Positions 54,175 to 64,000 of a DNA stretch of 64,000 nt are shown one piece after another. Numbering within the stretch: the first letter of the stretch is position 1; every line of letters starts with the position of its first letter. Source of the DNA: Leptodactylus fallax (taxonomy: Eukaryota > Chordata > Amphibia > Anura > Leptodactylidae); assembly GCA_947044405.1 (NCBI GenBank), contig CAMRHE010000352.1:1462501-1526500 (forward strand), given 5' to 3'. The notes below the pieces were generated by a model. That model saw nothing but the letters and a program-made list of their open reading frames with translations. It did no database searches and had not been told where the DNA came from. The position numbers and the translations under genes are program-made.

Positions 54175-55128
54175 TCATTTTGCCCGACAAACCTCTCCAA
54201 GTGGATAGACCAACACAAAGTAGCACATAATTGTGAAGTGGAACGAAAATGATACATGGTTTTCAGAATTTTAATCAAATACAAATCTGAAAAGTGTGAC
54301 ATGCAAAAGTATTCAGCCCCTTGTACACCTTGATACACCTAAATAAAATCCAGTGCAATTAATGCCTTCAGAAGTCACTTAATTCGTTAATAGAATCCAG
54401 CTGTGTGTAATTCAGTCTCAGTATAAATACACCTTTACTGTGAAGGCCTTAGTGCTTTATTAGAGAACACTAGTGAACAAACAGCATCATGAAGACCAAG
54501 GAACTCACCAGACAGGTCAGAGATAAAGTTGTGGGGAAGTTTAAAGCAGGGTTAGGTTATAAAAACATATCCCAAGCTTTGAGCATCCCAAGGAGCACTG
54601 TTCAATCCATCATCCAAAAATGGAAAAAGTATTCTACAACTGCAGACCTACCAAGATATGGCCGTCCACTTAAACTGACAGATTGAGCCAGGAGAGCACT
54701 GGTCAGAGAAGCAACCAAGATGTCCATGGTCACTCTGAAGGAGCTGCAGAAATCCACAGCTCAGGTGGCAGAATCTGTCCATAAGTCCACAACTATGTCA
54801 TGCACTCCACAAATCTGTCCTTTATGGAAGAGTGGCAAGAAGAAAACCATTGTTAAGACATTAGAAGTGCCGTTGGCAGTTTCCAGCAAGCCATATAGGG
54901 GCCACAGCAAACATGTGGAAGAAGGTGCTCTGGTCAGATGAGACCAAAGTTGGCCTAAATGCAAAGCGCTATGTGTGGCGGAACAGTAACACTGCTCATC
55001 ACCCTGAACACACCATCCCCACTCTGAAACATGGTGGCGGCAGCATCATGCTGTGGGAATGCTTTCCCTCAGCAGAGACAGGGAAGCTGGTCAGAGTTGA
55101 TGGGAAGATGGATAGAGCTAAATACAGG
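54175..55128 (+). mobile_element. Tc1 transposon, truncated at the right
   Basis: The leader contains GACATGCAAAAGTATTCAGC, the inner part of a terminal repeat of the CAGTGCCTTGC family, and the transposase start follows at 54489. The element stops abruptly near 55128 in the middle of the gene; the right repeat is lost. Confidence 0.8.
54489..55128 (+). pseudogene. Tc1 transposase pseudogene
   Basis: MKTKELTRQVRDKVVGKFKA opens the helix-turn-helix (IPRSTVQSIIQKWKKY) and GRPLKLTD, where a TGA follows. Then come ARRALVREATK, residues around [32 protein letters not shown] (first catalytic Asp, about 54925) and [12 protein letters not shown]. At least three stops or shifts are present, and the second and third catalytic blocks lie beyond the truncation. 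Confidence 0.85.
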
Positions 55129-55144
55129 GCCTTCATACTTGCAT

Positions 55145-55480
55145 GTCTTCCTTCCAGGCTTCCTTCAGCGGGGAACGACTCCTCCTCCTTCTGTGACGTC
55201 TGTGTGCGCAAAAGAGCTGGCTTTGCGCTGTTTGCAGACATCATCTCTATTGCACAAGTTTGGGAGCCCAAAGAAGCCGCCCACGCCTGCCCAGTAGAGA
55301 TGGAGTGAAGGCTACAGCAAGTGCCAGGACTGCTGCGTAGGTGCTGGCAGAGTCAAAGAAGAGGAGGAGCCATTCCCTGCAGAAGGAAGTCTGGACAGGA
55401 AGAAGACAGGTAAGTATAATGGGTTAGGGGGATGGGCTGAGTTAGTTAGGAAGGGCTAGTAGTGGGCGGGATAGCTAGGG
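55145..55480 (+). repeat. Repeated segment (copy 2)
   Basis: Partner of 53730-53960; shares GTCTGGACAGGAAGAAGACA and GGTAAGTATAATGGG and GGAAGGGCTAGTAG. It begins where the Tc1 is cut off, so the Tc1 truncation and this segment may be linked. Confidence 0.45.
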
Positions 55481-55559
55481 AGACAGGGAAGGGGTGTTAG
55501 AGAGGGAGGGGGTAGGAGTTAATAAAGTTAAAATGTAGGAAATTTAAAAGGTAAAAAAA

Positions 55560-57660
55560 TTTATTTATTTTTTTTTTTATTCACCAAGACAGTTAATAAA
55601 ATTTAGTCAAGTTATAGGCACCCAAAAATGGTGTTATTACAAAGTGCATCTCATGCCACAAAAACAAGCCCTCATATGGCTACATCACCAGAAGAGAAAA
55701 AAGCTTGCACAACATGAAGCTAAAAATCCCAAAAAAATCTCCAAATCATTCAAACACAACTGTCTGCGACAGGAAGGGAATGTTTAAGCTGTGTGAGTGT
55801 ATAATCAGTGTACACCTCAGATTTAGAGTTTACAAGGAAAAAGAAACCAGAAGTGACCCCCCCCCCCCTTCCCAATCATAGGAGCTAATGGGGAAATAGT
55901 AGGTAGTAATTTGGTGTTCCCAATGTACTCCGCACAGCTTACATATTCACTTTTCACCATCCCCTGTGCATTCACGTCTTGGATACTAATGCTCACTACA
56001 CCGCTTGATAAATTCTTTGAGGGATGCAGTTTCAAAATGAGGTCACTTCCTAGGGGATTCTACTTTTCTGGTACTTTAGAGGCTTTGCAAACATGACATG
56101 GCATCTAGATACCAAACCTCTAAATGTGCACTCAAAAGCCACATAGCACTCTTTTCCTGCTGTGTACCCAAACTGAAGTTTATGCCCACATGTATGACAC
56201 TGTTGTACCCAGGTTAACGTACTTATTGCCATATGTGCACAGTTTTTGGACACCATGACACTTTTGCAGAGCTCCTGAAAAGCCAGTTAAATGGAATATC
56301 CTGACACACAACCCTATTTTGGAAACTACACCTCTGAAGGAATTTATCCAGCGGTACAGTGACCATTTTTATCCCCCAAGTGGTGCTATAATTTATCTTT
56401 CAGAAATGAATACACAGCTAAAAGGTGAAAATGGAAAGTTTTCAAGGAATTTGTATTTTAACGCGTAATACATTGTGTCCAGCTTGTATCACAGAGAAAT
56501 GCTCCAAACGCTGTTGTGCCCGGGATACCCACTGAATAGTTTCTGGAGTGCGTGTCTTTGATGGCACAACATGTCAAGTACTGAAATGCGTATATCTGGA
56601 AAAATTTTCACACTGTGAAAACAGCTGTGCATTAATTTCTGGAAATTTATATTAATGCAACACTCAAGGGTTAAAAATGCTCACTTATGTCACTTGATAA
56701 ATCCCTTAAGTGGTATTGTTTCCAAAATGGGGTTACATGTCTGCGGATTCCACTTTACTTGCAATTGAGGGGCTCTGCAAAAGTGGCATGAAGTCGAAAA
56801 ACCAAACTGTGCTCCAAATACCAAAGTAGTGCTCCTTCTCTGCTGTGCCCAAACAGCAGTTTGTACCCATATATGGCATTAAGTACGTTATCCCGGGTAC
56901 AACAGTGTCATACATGTGGGCATAAATTGCTTTTTGGGCGCACAGCATGTTGCAGATGTGAAGAAGTGGTATGTGATTTTGAAGTGCAGCTTTAGATTGA
57001 TTGTTTTTGGACGCCATGTCATGTTTGCAGAGACCCTAACATTGCCCCTACAATTCTTGAGGAATTCCAATTTACTGCATATTTCAGGGCACTGCATAAA
57101 CATGGCATCCAGAAAGTCCCTCTAAATCTTTACTCCAAAAGCTAAAAAGCACAGTGCTCCTTCCCTTTTGAGCCCTGCTGTGTGCCCAAGCAGCAGTTTA
57201 CACCCATATGTATAACTTTTTTGTATGTGGGATAGCCTACTTAATAGTTTTAGGAGTGCATGTCTCTGATGACACCAAGTGGGCGCAACATATTGGGCAC
57301 TGAAATTGCATGCTACTTTAAAAAATTTTCAGTTTGTACATTAATTTTTGGGAAACGCTCTTGGGCTCAAAATAATACCCCTTGAGAATTTCCTTGAGGG
57401 GTGTAGTTTCTAAAATGGAATCACTTTTGAGGGGTTTCCATTGTACTGGAACTTTAGGGGCTCTGCAAATGCGACATGGTATCTAAAAGCTATTGCAGCA
57501 AAATCTGCCCTCCAAAAGCCAAATGGCGCTCTTTCCATTCTGAGCCCCATCCTTGTACCCATACATCAGTTTATGACCATTTTCACTGTGTGGGGGGCAA
57601 TTAACATGGCATTATACTGTGGGGGGGGGGCACACAGTATAATGTCCCATTATTATCCTT
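55560..57660 (+). repeat. Diverged second copy of the long TTAA-family repeat
   Basis: Collinear with 45.3-47.6 kb: CACCAAGACAGTTAATAAAA, AAACAAGCCCTCATATGGCT, GGTGTTCCCAATGTACTCCG and several TTCCAAAATGGGGT cores. The unit order, including the inverted unit, is the same. It lacks the outer CCCCTTAA ends and has many small deletions, so it is older. The last part (57600-57650) holds a patch of CAGTATAAT sequence like the hAT minisatellite. Confidence 0.65.
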
Positions 57661-59525
57661 ATAGACTGGGGATTTAGTGTCCCAATCCACCCTGTTTTAA
57701 ATTCATCTGTGGCTGCATTTAAAAAAAACAAAAAAAAAAAACAACCTTTCTATACTTTTCTAGACTCCTCTGGTGCTCTGTTTCTACGCCAGTTTTCCAT
57801 TGAAGTCGAGGACACTGAAGCAGAGGTGTACTGAGATACTAAACCCCTCGGTCCATAAGGACCTTTGGGTGGTTCAGTGTCCCAAATCACTTTTTCATAT
57901 TCCTTTTAATGAGTAAACATCACACAGGTTATTAAAAGTATATTGGCACAACAGAGGCCAAAACACATTTTTGACTTTGATGAATGGGAACCTATGGATA
58001 CATGCTGTATAATCATTTGTATTGGAGAAAATAAAATGCTCACACTCGTGATTGTACATTCTTGGGATATATGTATGGTGTCATACATAGCATGATGCAT
58101 TACACCAGAACCTACTGTTTACACAGTATATAATGAGGACACTATATAATGAACAACAATGCAGTACATAATGATGAGGGTCAGCCTGTATGTAATGACA
58201 AACATAGTCATCAAATAATACCACTTTAGATGGACCAAATATTTTCACCATACATATTTACAGCCATATTGTTAAATGAATAAAACGTACCACATTACCA
58301 ATAATTGCACTATATAGGGGCAAAAACATACTGCCTGATCATGGAACATAGTGACCTGAATATTATCAACATACTGAAATCCCACTATACCAAGAGATCC
58401 ATAGTGCCCCAGAATGTAATAGTGCCACCTTTGGTATTCCACACAGTAACAGTACCCCCCCCCCCCCCCTACAAAAATTCATTTTGCACAAAAGTGCCTT
58501 TTTTTTTCAGGCTTAGTGTAGTGCCCTCCTTAGGTTCCATACATCTCCCACAGGAGAAGGGTGGTTATCTGGCATTGGGTTGTGCAGTGGGAGCTTGGCA
58601 GCAGATTGCAGACACTCTGCCTTCATGACTTCTACTGCACACTGTGGATTTTCAGGTCTGTAGGAGCCAGCACAGCTTGGGTTAATGCCTGCTTGTCAGC
58701 GGATGTACTTGCTGTAGCTCCTATGCTGCTTCTCATTGGTTCCTGAGAGGTGAAATGAAAACCACACTAAACTTTTGACCCTGTAGTATTTTCTAGGGAG
58801 CTGCCTGTAGCTGGAAGGAGCAGCCTCTCCTTTCCTGCAGCCTCTTCTCTGTATGTGGAGCTGTGGACTTGTCTTTCTGCATAGACCTACTTGTATTAAT
58901 GTCATCTGTTCATAACCTCTGCTCTGCAGCAGTGATAACCTGACCTATAAGGTCCTGTCTATTGAGTAGGGTGGTCAAGTCTCAGATCAGACAGTAAATT
59001 AATAAAAGGAAATCACTTTTAGACACCACACCATTTACTACTTTTCTTTGTGTCACTTAAACTAATACAATGTGGCTTTGGAATATGATAGGAGGTCTAT
59101 GACTTCCTGTCTTTTTAGAGTCTTTCCATCTATAATATTGGAGGCTGTGGGCAGAGCTGGTACTAACTTTGCGGAGGGCTTACTTGTTCACCACTGTTGG
59201 AAATATGTAATCTTACTGTCTGCAGCTATCTTGCGCTTTATTTCTTGGTGGCTACTGTTGTGACTGCTGATGTCACATTCCAAAGTCTTCAGAAAAGTAA
59301 ATTAAATACGAACGCTGCAAAAAATCTTTAGGTCATTGTAGATACGTATGTTGCCTCAGAGGATTCTTATCTGCAGTTCTTCTTCTCTACATTGGTTTCT
59401 ACTGCTGTGTTGAGAATGTTCCTTTACTGCTCTGTTCCCTAATTCTTCCCCACCACACGAACAATGAGAATTCTCATATACTTAGAGCTGCAGACTCATC
59501 AGATGAACAATGACTGGAATATTAT
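57661..59525. other. No gene recognised
   Basis: I see no repeat boundaries or coding motifs. A run of about 15 C lies near 58448-58462. Short open frames at 58305-58746 have no recognisable content. Confidence 0.3.
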
Positions 59526-59600
59526 TAAAGAGGACCTTTCTTGTCCTCTGACGTTAGCTGTATTCTATACTGCTGGAAAGTTGACAGTGCGCTGAATTCA
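59526..59600. repeat. Half-element of the palindromic TTAA MITE
   Basis: TTAAAGAGGACCTTTCTTGT and CAGTGCGCTGAATTCA match the left arm of 32834-33394. The right arm is absent. Confidence 0.6.
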
Positions 59601-59793
59601 AAACCGAATAGATAGTGCTCACCACACCAGCAGACCCCATTGACTAATAGGTTCTGCCGTTTTCATACTTTCATATATTCCGTATAGAAGGCCTCTGTAG
59701 AAGACATTATCCACAATACAGAGTAAGGTTGTATCCACATAAATGTTATAATATATTGAAGGATCTGTGATAGATATCCATCATACCAAAGAT

Positions 59794-59842
59794 ACATACA
59801 CACGCACACACACACCCCTCTGTGTGTGTGTGTGTATATAAT
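59794..59842. repeat. CA/TG microsatellite, self-complementary
   Basis: ACACACGCACACACACAC is followed after CCCTC by TGTGTGTGTGTGTGTG, so the two simple repeats can pair with each other. Confidence 0.85.
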
Positions 59843-59910
59843 TATATACACCATGGTTATACATCTCCATGGTCTGGGGAAGGAATTAATAAAGGTATCG
59901 TTGGTTTATA

Positions 59911-60220
59911 CAGTGCCTTGCGAAAGTATTCGGCCCCCTTGAACTTTTCAACCTTTTGCCACATTTCAGGTTTCAAACATAAGGATATAAAATTTTAATT
60001 TTTTGGTGAAGAATCAACAACAAAACAAGTGGGACACAATCGTGAACTGGAACGAAATTTATTGGTTATTTTAAACTTTTGTTAAAAATAAAAAACTGAA
60101 AAGTGGGGCGTGCCAAATTATTCGGCCCCCTTAAGTTAATACTTTGTAGCGCCACCTTTTGCTGCAATTACAGCTGCAAGTCGCTTGGGGTATGTCTCTA
60201 TCAGTTTTGCACATCGAGAG
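59911..60220 (-). mobile_element. Tc1 end fragment
   Basis: CAGTGCCTTGCGAAAGTATT follows a TA at 59909-59910, then a ~200-bp terminal region with a second CAAATTATTCGGCCCCCTTA motif (subterminal direct repeat). GCAAGTCGCTTGGGGTATGT follows, a segment adjoining the transposase 3-prime end in related elements. It breaks off near 60220. Confidence 0.7.
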
Positions 60221-60263
60221 ACTTTAATTGGGGAAAAAGGGGCTTTGAGTGTATAATCTAAAC

Positions 60264-61375
60264 CAGGGGTCGGCAACCCCTGGCACGCGTGCCGAGGCTT
60301 ATTTCACTGGCACGGCAGCCCGAGTCCTCACCCAGCAGATTCGATTGGACCAAACACGGCCGATACTAAACTGCTATTATCATACTGTGGAGTCTCTTCA
60401 GACCCCAAGGATAATAAGCGGAGACTCAGGAGAAGTGATGAAACATAAAAAAAAAAATGATACTCGCCTTCCTCCCTGAGATCCGCGACGGCTGTGAGAT
60501 CAGCAGGTGCTTCCAACAACTGATAGGGCCTCAGAGGTCACATCTGCGTCTGACGTCATTACGCATAATGACGCAACGGTCGCTGACTACAGGCAGAAGT
60601 GCCGAAGAGAACAGAGCGGCTGCGGAGCGTGGAATGGTGAGTTCATTGTTTTTTTTATGTTTGTCACCTCTCTTGGTCCTACACTTATTATACTCGGGGG
60701 TGGGGGGGGGGTCTGAAGAGAACTATGGGACATAATACCGTGTGCAGGGACTGCTATGGGACCTAATACCGTGTGCAAGGGCCGCTATGGGACCTAATAC
60801 CGTGTGCAGGGGCCACTATGGGACATACCATGTGCAGGGACCGCTATGTGACATAATACTGTGTGCAGAGGCTGTTATGGGATATCATACCGTGTGCAGG
60901 GGCCGCTATGGGACATTATTCTGTATAACTGTGTGTTTTCTGCATTAAGGATGTGTTTTTGCAGAGAAAACAAAGGCATTTTTTTTTGTGCAAAAAAATG
61001 CACCATGTGAACGCAGTTTTACATTGAAGTAAAAGTTCCAGTGACCTAAGACTATATCTGCATCCAGATACATAGTGTGTCACCACCCTGAGGGTGCTGC
61101 CATACGGTGCTCCTGGACACATTTACCACTAATTGGGGAATGCACATGGACTTTTATTACTTCTAATCGGAAAGGACAGGAGCGTCCCAGGTAATAGCAG
61201 TAAACGCATGTGTCCTAAAGCATCTTGTGGCAGCACTTCCGTGTTATGGTTTGTGGTGTACAACTTTAGTTTAGGGGTCGTCAGACTTTCAATTATTGAC
61301 GGGCACTCCAAGTACCTCATCTTTGATTTTTTAATTAAAATTGGCACGCCGAACAAAAAAGGTTGCCTAACCCTG
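60264..61375. mobile_element. hAT element with a 31-bp minisatellite (CAGGGGTCGGCAACC ends)
   Basis: Left end CAGGGGTCGGCAACCCCTGG, right end GGTTGCCTAACCCTG, flanked by an exact 8-bp duplication ATCTAAAC (60256-60263 and 61376-61383). The 1112-bp element lacks a transposase. It contains a weakened form of the GGAGTCTCTTCAGACCCC hairpin (60368-60415), a GC-rich block, and a short minisatellite, then AT-rich sequence. It is built like the larger hAT copies but with different termini. Confidence 0.9.
60723..60925 (+). repeat. 31-bp minisatellite, ~6-7 units
   Basis: Unit CTATGGGACATAATACCGTG plus TGCAGGGGCCG, with a 31-bp period (for example CTATGGG at 60723 and 60754). The sequence differs from the 31-bp units at 26-28 kb, though both contain a GGGGCC-type G-rich half and a TAATAC/AGTATTA-type AT half. 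Confidence 0.85.
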
Positions 61376-61383
61376 ATCTAAAC

Positions 61384-62364
61384 CATGAAATTTTGTCAAG
61401 CTCTGCTCCTAACTGCTGCCGAGGTTTTTAGCACAGTTTTTGAAATTACAGCTGGAACAAAAATTTTTCACTTGTAAATTTAGAAAACTTCATCAAAACT
61501 ACATGCGTTTTTCCGTAGCATTTTTGATGCAATTGTAACTGCGCTATGTGAATGCACCCTCAGAGCTACACCATTTTTATATTTTCCACTTAGCACATAT
61601 AAAAAAATTCACCTTTTAACATCACCAAGCTACCTTAGTGGCCTCACATAGCATCATGCTCCCGTGGCCCAACACACAGTACTAATATTAATACAGTCAA
61701 GTAATAATGTGCCCCCACACTGTAGTTGTGCTATAGAAATGAAAAAACAATCACCACTTACCTATCCTCAGTTCCCGGAGCTCTGAGATCTTCCTACTTT
61801 TTATCTGCAGATGGATGCAGCAGGTCTATAGCAGACATCGCTAGCTGATGCCTGAATGATAGATCAGCCTTCCTGCTGCACCGTTCCTTTTCACTAGGAT
61901 GCTGATGTAGTTAAAAGGGACGTGTGACATATTCACCACCGAATTGTCGTGGCCCCTCAGTTGGGAATCGATGCTCTAGAAACATTCCTACAGACTTCTG
62001 GACTGTTCAGCTTAGCCAAATCTTTAGGCTGGGGTCTCATGGGGTGGACATTTTTGCCTATAAAAGCCACTGCAAAAACAGCAAAATTGCGTGGTGGTTT
62101 TTTTTAATTTATTTTTTGTTTTTACAGTGACACACCTACAAGACTTACCACGGATCTCCTACTGTTTTACATCTTTCTTTGCGTGGCAAAAGCTCATCAC
62201 CTTGGTGTAAGCCTTTCAGTATAAATTGACATCCTGTGTGTTGAAAACGCAGGGTAGGTCATTATATACTACATGTTCTAGTTACAGTAAGTGGATGAGA
62301 TTTTGTGCAATAAGAGTTAGCTGCTGGTGACTAATTGCTGCATACACACAGTGGAACCCCAGCC
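61384..62364. other. No gene recognised
   Basis: No coding or repeat boundary found. GCATTTTTGATGCAATTGTA and similar phrases near 61510-61560 resemble repeats of the CTATGTGAATGCACCCT type common beside MITEs, but no ends are visible. Confidence 0.3.
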
Positions 62365-62368
62365 TTAA

Positions 62369-62610
62369 AGAGGCTGTCCAGTCATTATTTGTATAGTGAA
62401 AAGTTAGGTAACTTTTTTCAATATACTTTTGGCATCCATTCCTCGTGGATCATGAGCTAACTTTTATCCACTGAAAATAAGCAGAATATATGACAGTAAG
62501 CAGAGATCTAGAAAACTGGGAGTAATCGATATAGAAAGTGTATAGGAAACCTGTAATAAGTTTTCATTATACAAACCATAACACTTATTTGCTGAAACTG
62601 GACAAACTCT
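62369..62610. mobile_element. TTAA-flanked MITE (AGAGGCTGTCCAGT ends)
   Basis: TTAA at 62365-62368 and 62611-62614; the ends AGAGGCTGTCCAG and CTGGACAAACTCT are inverted. The interior matches 33760-33850 and 34387-34445, the two parts of an interrupted relative. Confidence 0.75.
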
Positions 62611-62623
62611 TTAACCCCTTTAA

Positions 62624-63031
62624 AGGGGTTGTCCAGGCAAAACTTTTAAAGTTTAAATCTGCTGGTGGCAGTGGGAAAAAAAAAAAAAAGTATACTTGCC
62701 TGTCCCTTTTGCTCCGTTGTCCTCCCGGTTCTTCTGCTCCGGCTGGCATCTTCCAGGGTTGTGCTGAAGTTGCTGATTGGCCTCAGCGGTCAACTGCTGA
62801 GGCCAATCAGCAGCCTCAGCAGGCCTCAGGAAGAGACCCATGATGTCACATTCAGGCCCTTCGCTGATTAGCCTCAGCAGTCACAAGCAATGGGGACAGG
62901 TGATTATACATATTAATTAATTCATTATTTATTATTATTATAATAAAAAAATATACAAATTTATTATTATTCTCACTGCCCCCAGCTTATTTAAACCTTT
63001 AAAATAGTTCATTTTTTCCTGGACAACTCCT
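62624..63031. mobile_element. TTAA-flanked MITE (AGGGGTTGTCCAGG ends)
   Basis: TTAA at 62620-62623 and 63032-63035; the ends AGGGGTTGTCCAGG and CCTGGACAACTCCT are inverted. The middle has a CAGCAACTTCAGC/GCTGATTGGCCTCAGC-type inverted segment and an A13 run. It lies only 10 bp from the preceding MITE. Confidence 0.8.
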
Positions 63032-63559
63032 TTAAGGTCACAGCCAAAAACCACCTTAAAGACCCTGTCCCATTTTTCAATAATGAAGTGTTACTCAGTG
63101 GTAATAACTTTGGACACTTTTGACTTACCCAGGTGACACTTTGCACTTCGTTAGTGGTGAACTTTGGTTGAAATTTTTATTTGGAAAAATTTCAATTGTC
63201 AAAATAAGAAGCTACTGAGACCCGACGGCAATTCCTGCAATCAGTGCCTGCACTGATCGTGGCACTTCCGCTAGCCCCCCCCAGAATGCAAGAACTCCTA
63301 GGGAGTCTAATAATTATAGTTAAAATAGAAATTCGACTCACCCTCATTTCCCTATATTACACATTATATAGTGAAACACATAAACATTAGAAACATTAGG
63401 TATCCCTATGTCCAAAAACACCTAGTTAAGTTTCTGAAAATATTTTTCATGTAGCTGGAAAGAAATGCCAAATCAAAAGTGGAGATATTCTTCTGTTTTT
63501 TGCTGTTTCACCTCCCATACAAATTTGGATAAAAACTATGAAAGAAATAGACCTGCGTC

Positions 63560-64000
63560 AAATTGGTAGAAATAAAAATCTGAACCCACAAAAAGATGCC
63601 TTATACATCGCTGTAAACAGATTTAATAAACAAGTTACAGGTGTCAGAAAATAAGAAAAAAAAAAAAAAAAAAAATCTATATAAACTTCGGTTTGCTGTA
63701 ATCGTACCAACCCATAGATTGCAGGTGATATGTCGTTTTAGCTGCAGAGTGAGTGCTGTAAAAACAAAGCTCGTTGGAATGTCGCACAAACACAATTTTT
63801 CTCCAATTCCACCCCACTATCACCTTTTTTCCTGCTTCCCAGTACATCGTACAGAATTTTAAATTGTACTTCGTAGTGGTACCATTTGTCCTGCAAAAAT
63901 TAAGCCCTCTTATGGCTCTCTGAAAGGAAAAATAAAAAAGTTATGGCGTTTCCATAACAAAAACCAAAAAATGGCTGTAGCGGATGTTATTTATTTTGGA
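63560..64000 (+). repeat. TTAA-family repeat, running off the window
   Basis: Parallel to 19736-20205: ATGCCTTATACATCGCTGTA, GGTGTCAGAAAATAAG, CTGCTTCCCAGTACATCGTA, CTTATGGCTCTCTGAAAGG. An A-run of about 20 sits at 63657-63676. Confidence 0.55.

Overview
The window looks like intergenic or intronic DNA from a large, repeat-rich vertebrate genome, most likely an anuran amphibian. This is inferred from the repeat mix: several Tc1 families, a DIRS-type tyrosine-recombinase retrotransposon, an L2-like LINE, a Tx1-like L1 element, hAT elements with internal minisatellites, and many short TTAA-flanked foldback elements. No intact host protein-coding gene, tRNA or rRNA gene was found. Every long reading frame I could explain is transposon-derived, decayed, or an artefact of a tandem repeat.

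Layout. 1-7.7 kb: low-information DNA, a degraded hAT/minisatellite patch, and a TTAA-family repeat split by a complete non-autonomous LTR retrotransposon (2319-6866, minus strand, 965-bp LTRs, GAGAG target duplication). 7.7-9.7 kb: three decayed Tc1/mariner pieces. 9.7-19.7 kb: LTR-like sequence, a truncated L2-like LINE, a Tc1 with broken transposase, then a second L2-like LINE. That LINE is interrupted by a solo LTR (CCCAT duplication) and by a 2.9-kb hAT (CCAACCGC duplication) carrying two minisatellites. 19.7-21.3 kb: a TTAA-family fragment and a minus-strand Tc1. 21.47-29.1 kb: sequence matching the first ~46 nt of U2 snRNA, joined to a decayed Tx1-like LINE. A 3.7-kb hAT (ATACTGCC duplication) sits inside that LINE, and the hAT contains a solo LTR and two 31-bp-unit minisatellite blocks made by an internal tandem duplication.

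30.2-30.5 kb: a CpG-rich promoter-like segment with ZNF143/THAP11-like and YY1-like motifs and a good splice donor. It is the only part that looks like host gene regulation; if real, the rest of the window would be a first intron. 32-35 kb: foldback MITEs. 35.3-41.5 kb: a Tc1 interrupted by a nearly complete DIRS element (62-bp inverted terminal repeats identical at both ends). 44-50 kb and 55.5-57.7 kb: long TTAA-family repeats with a conserved internal foldback. 50-55 kb: Tc1 remnants, LINE 3-prime tails, a MITE and a repeated ~230-bp segment. 59.9-63 kb: a Tc1 end, a 1.1-kb hAT with a different 31-bp minisatellite, and two TTAA MITEs. The last ~0.4 kb is another TTAA-family copy.

The elements form a readable insertion history (solo LTR in minisatellite in hAT in LINE; DIRS in Tc1), with target duplications visible at most boundaries. 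I see no new enzymatic or defence system. The most unusual items are the U2-headed LINE, the minisatellite-bearing hAT elements with internal duplication and inversion, the Gag-only LTR element, and the poly-T block replacing part of the DIRS reverse transcriptase.
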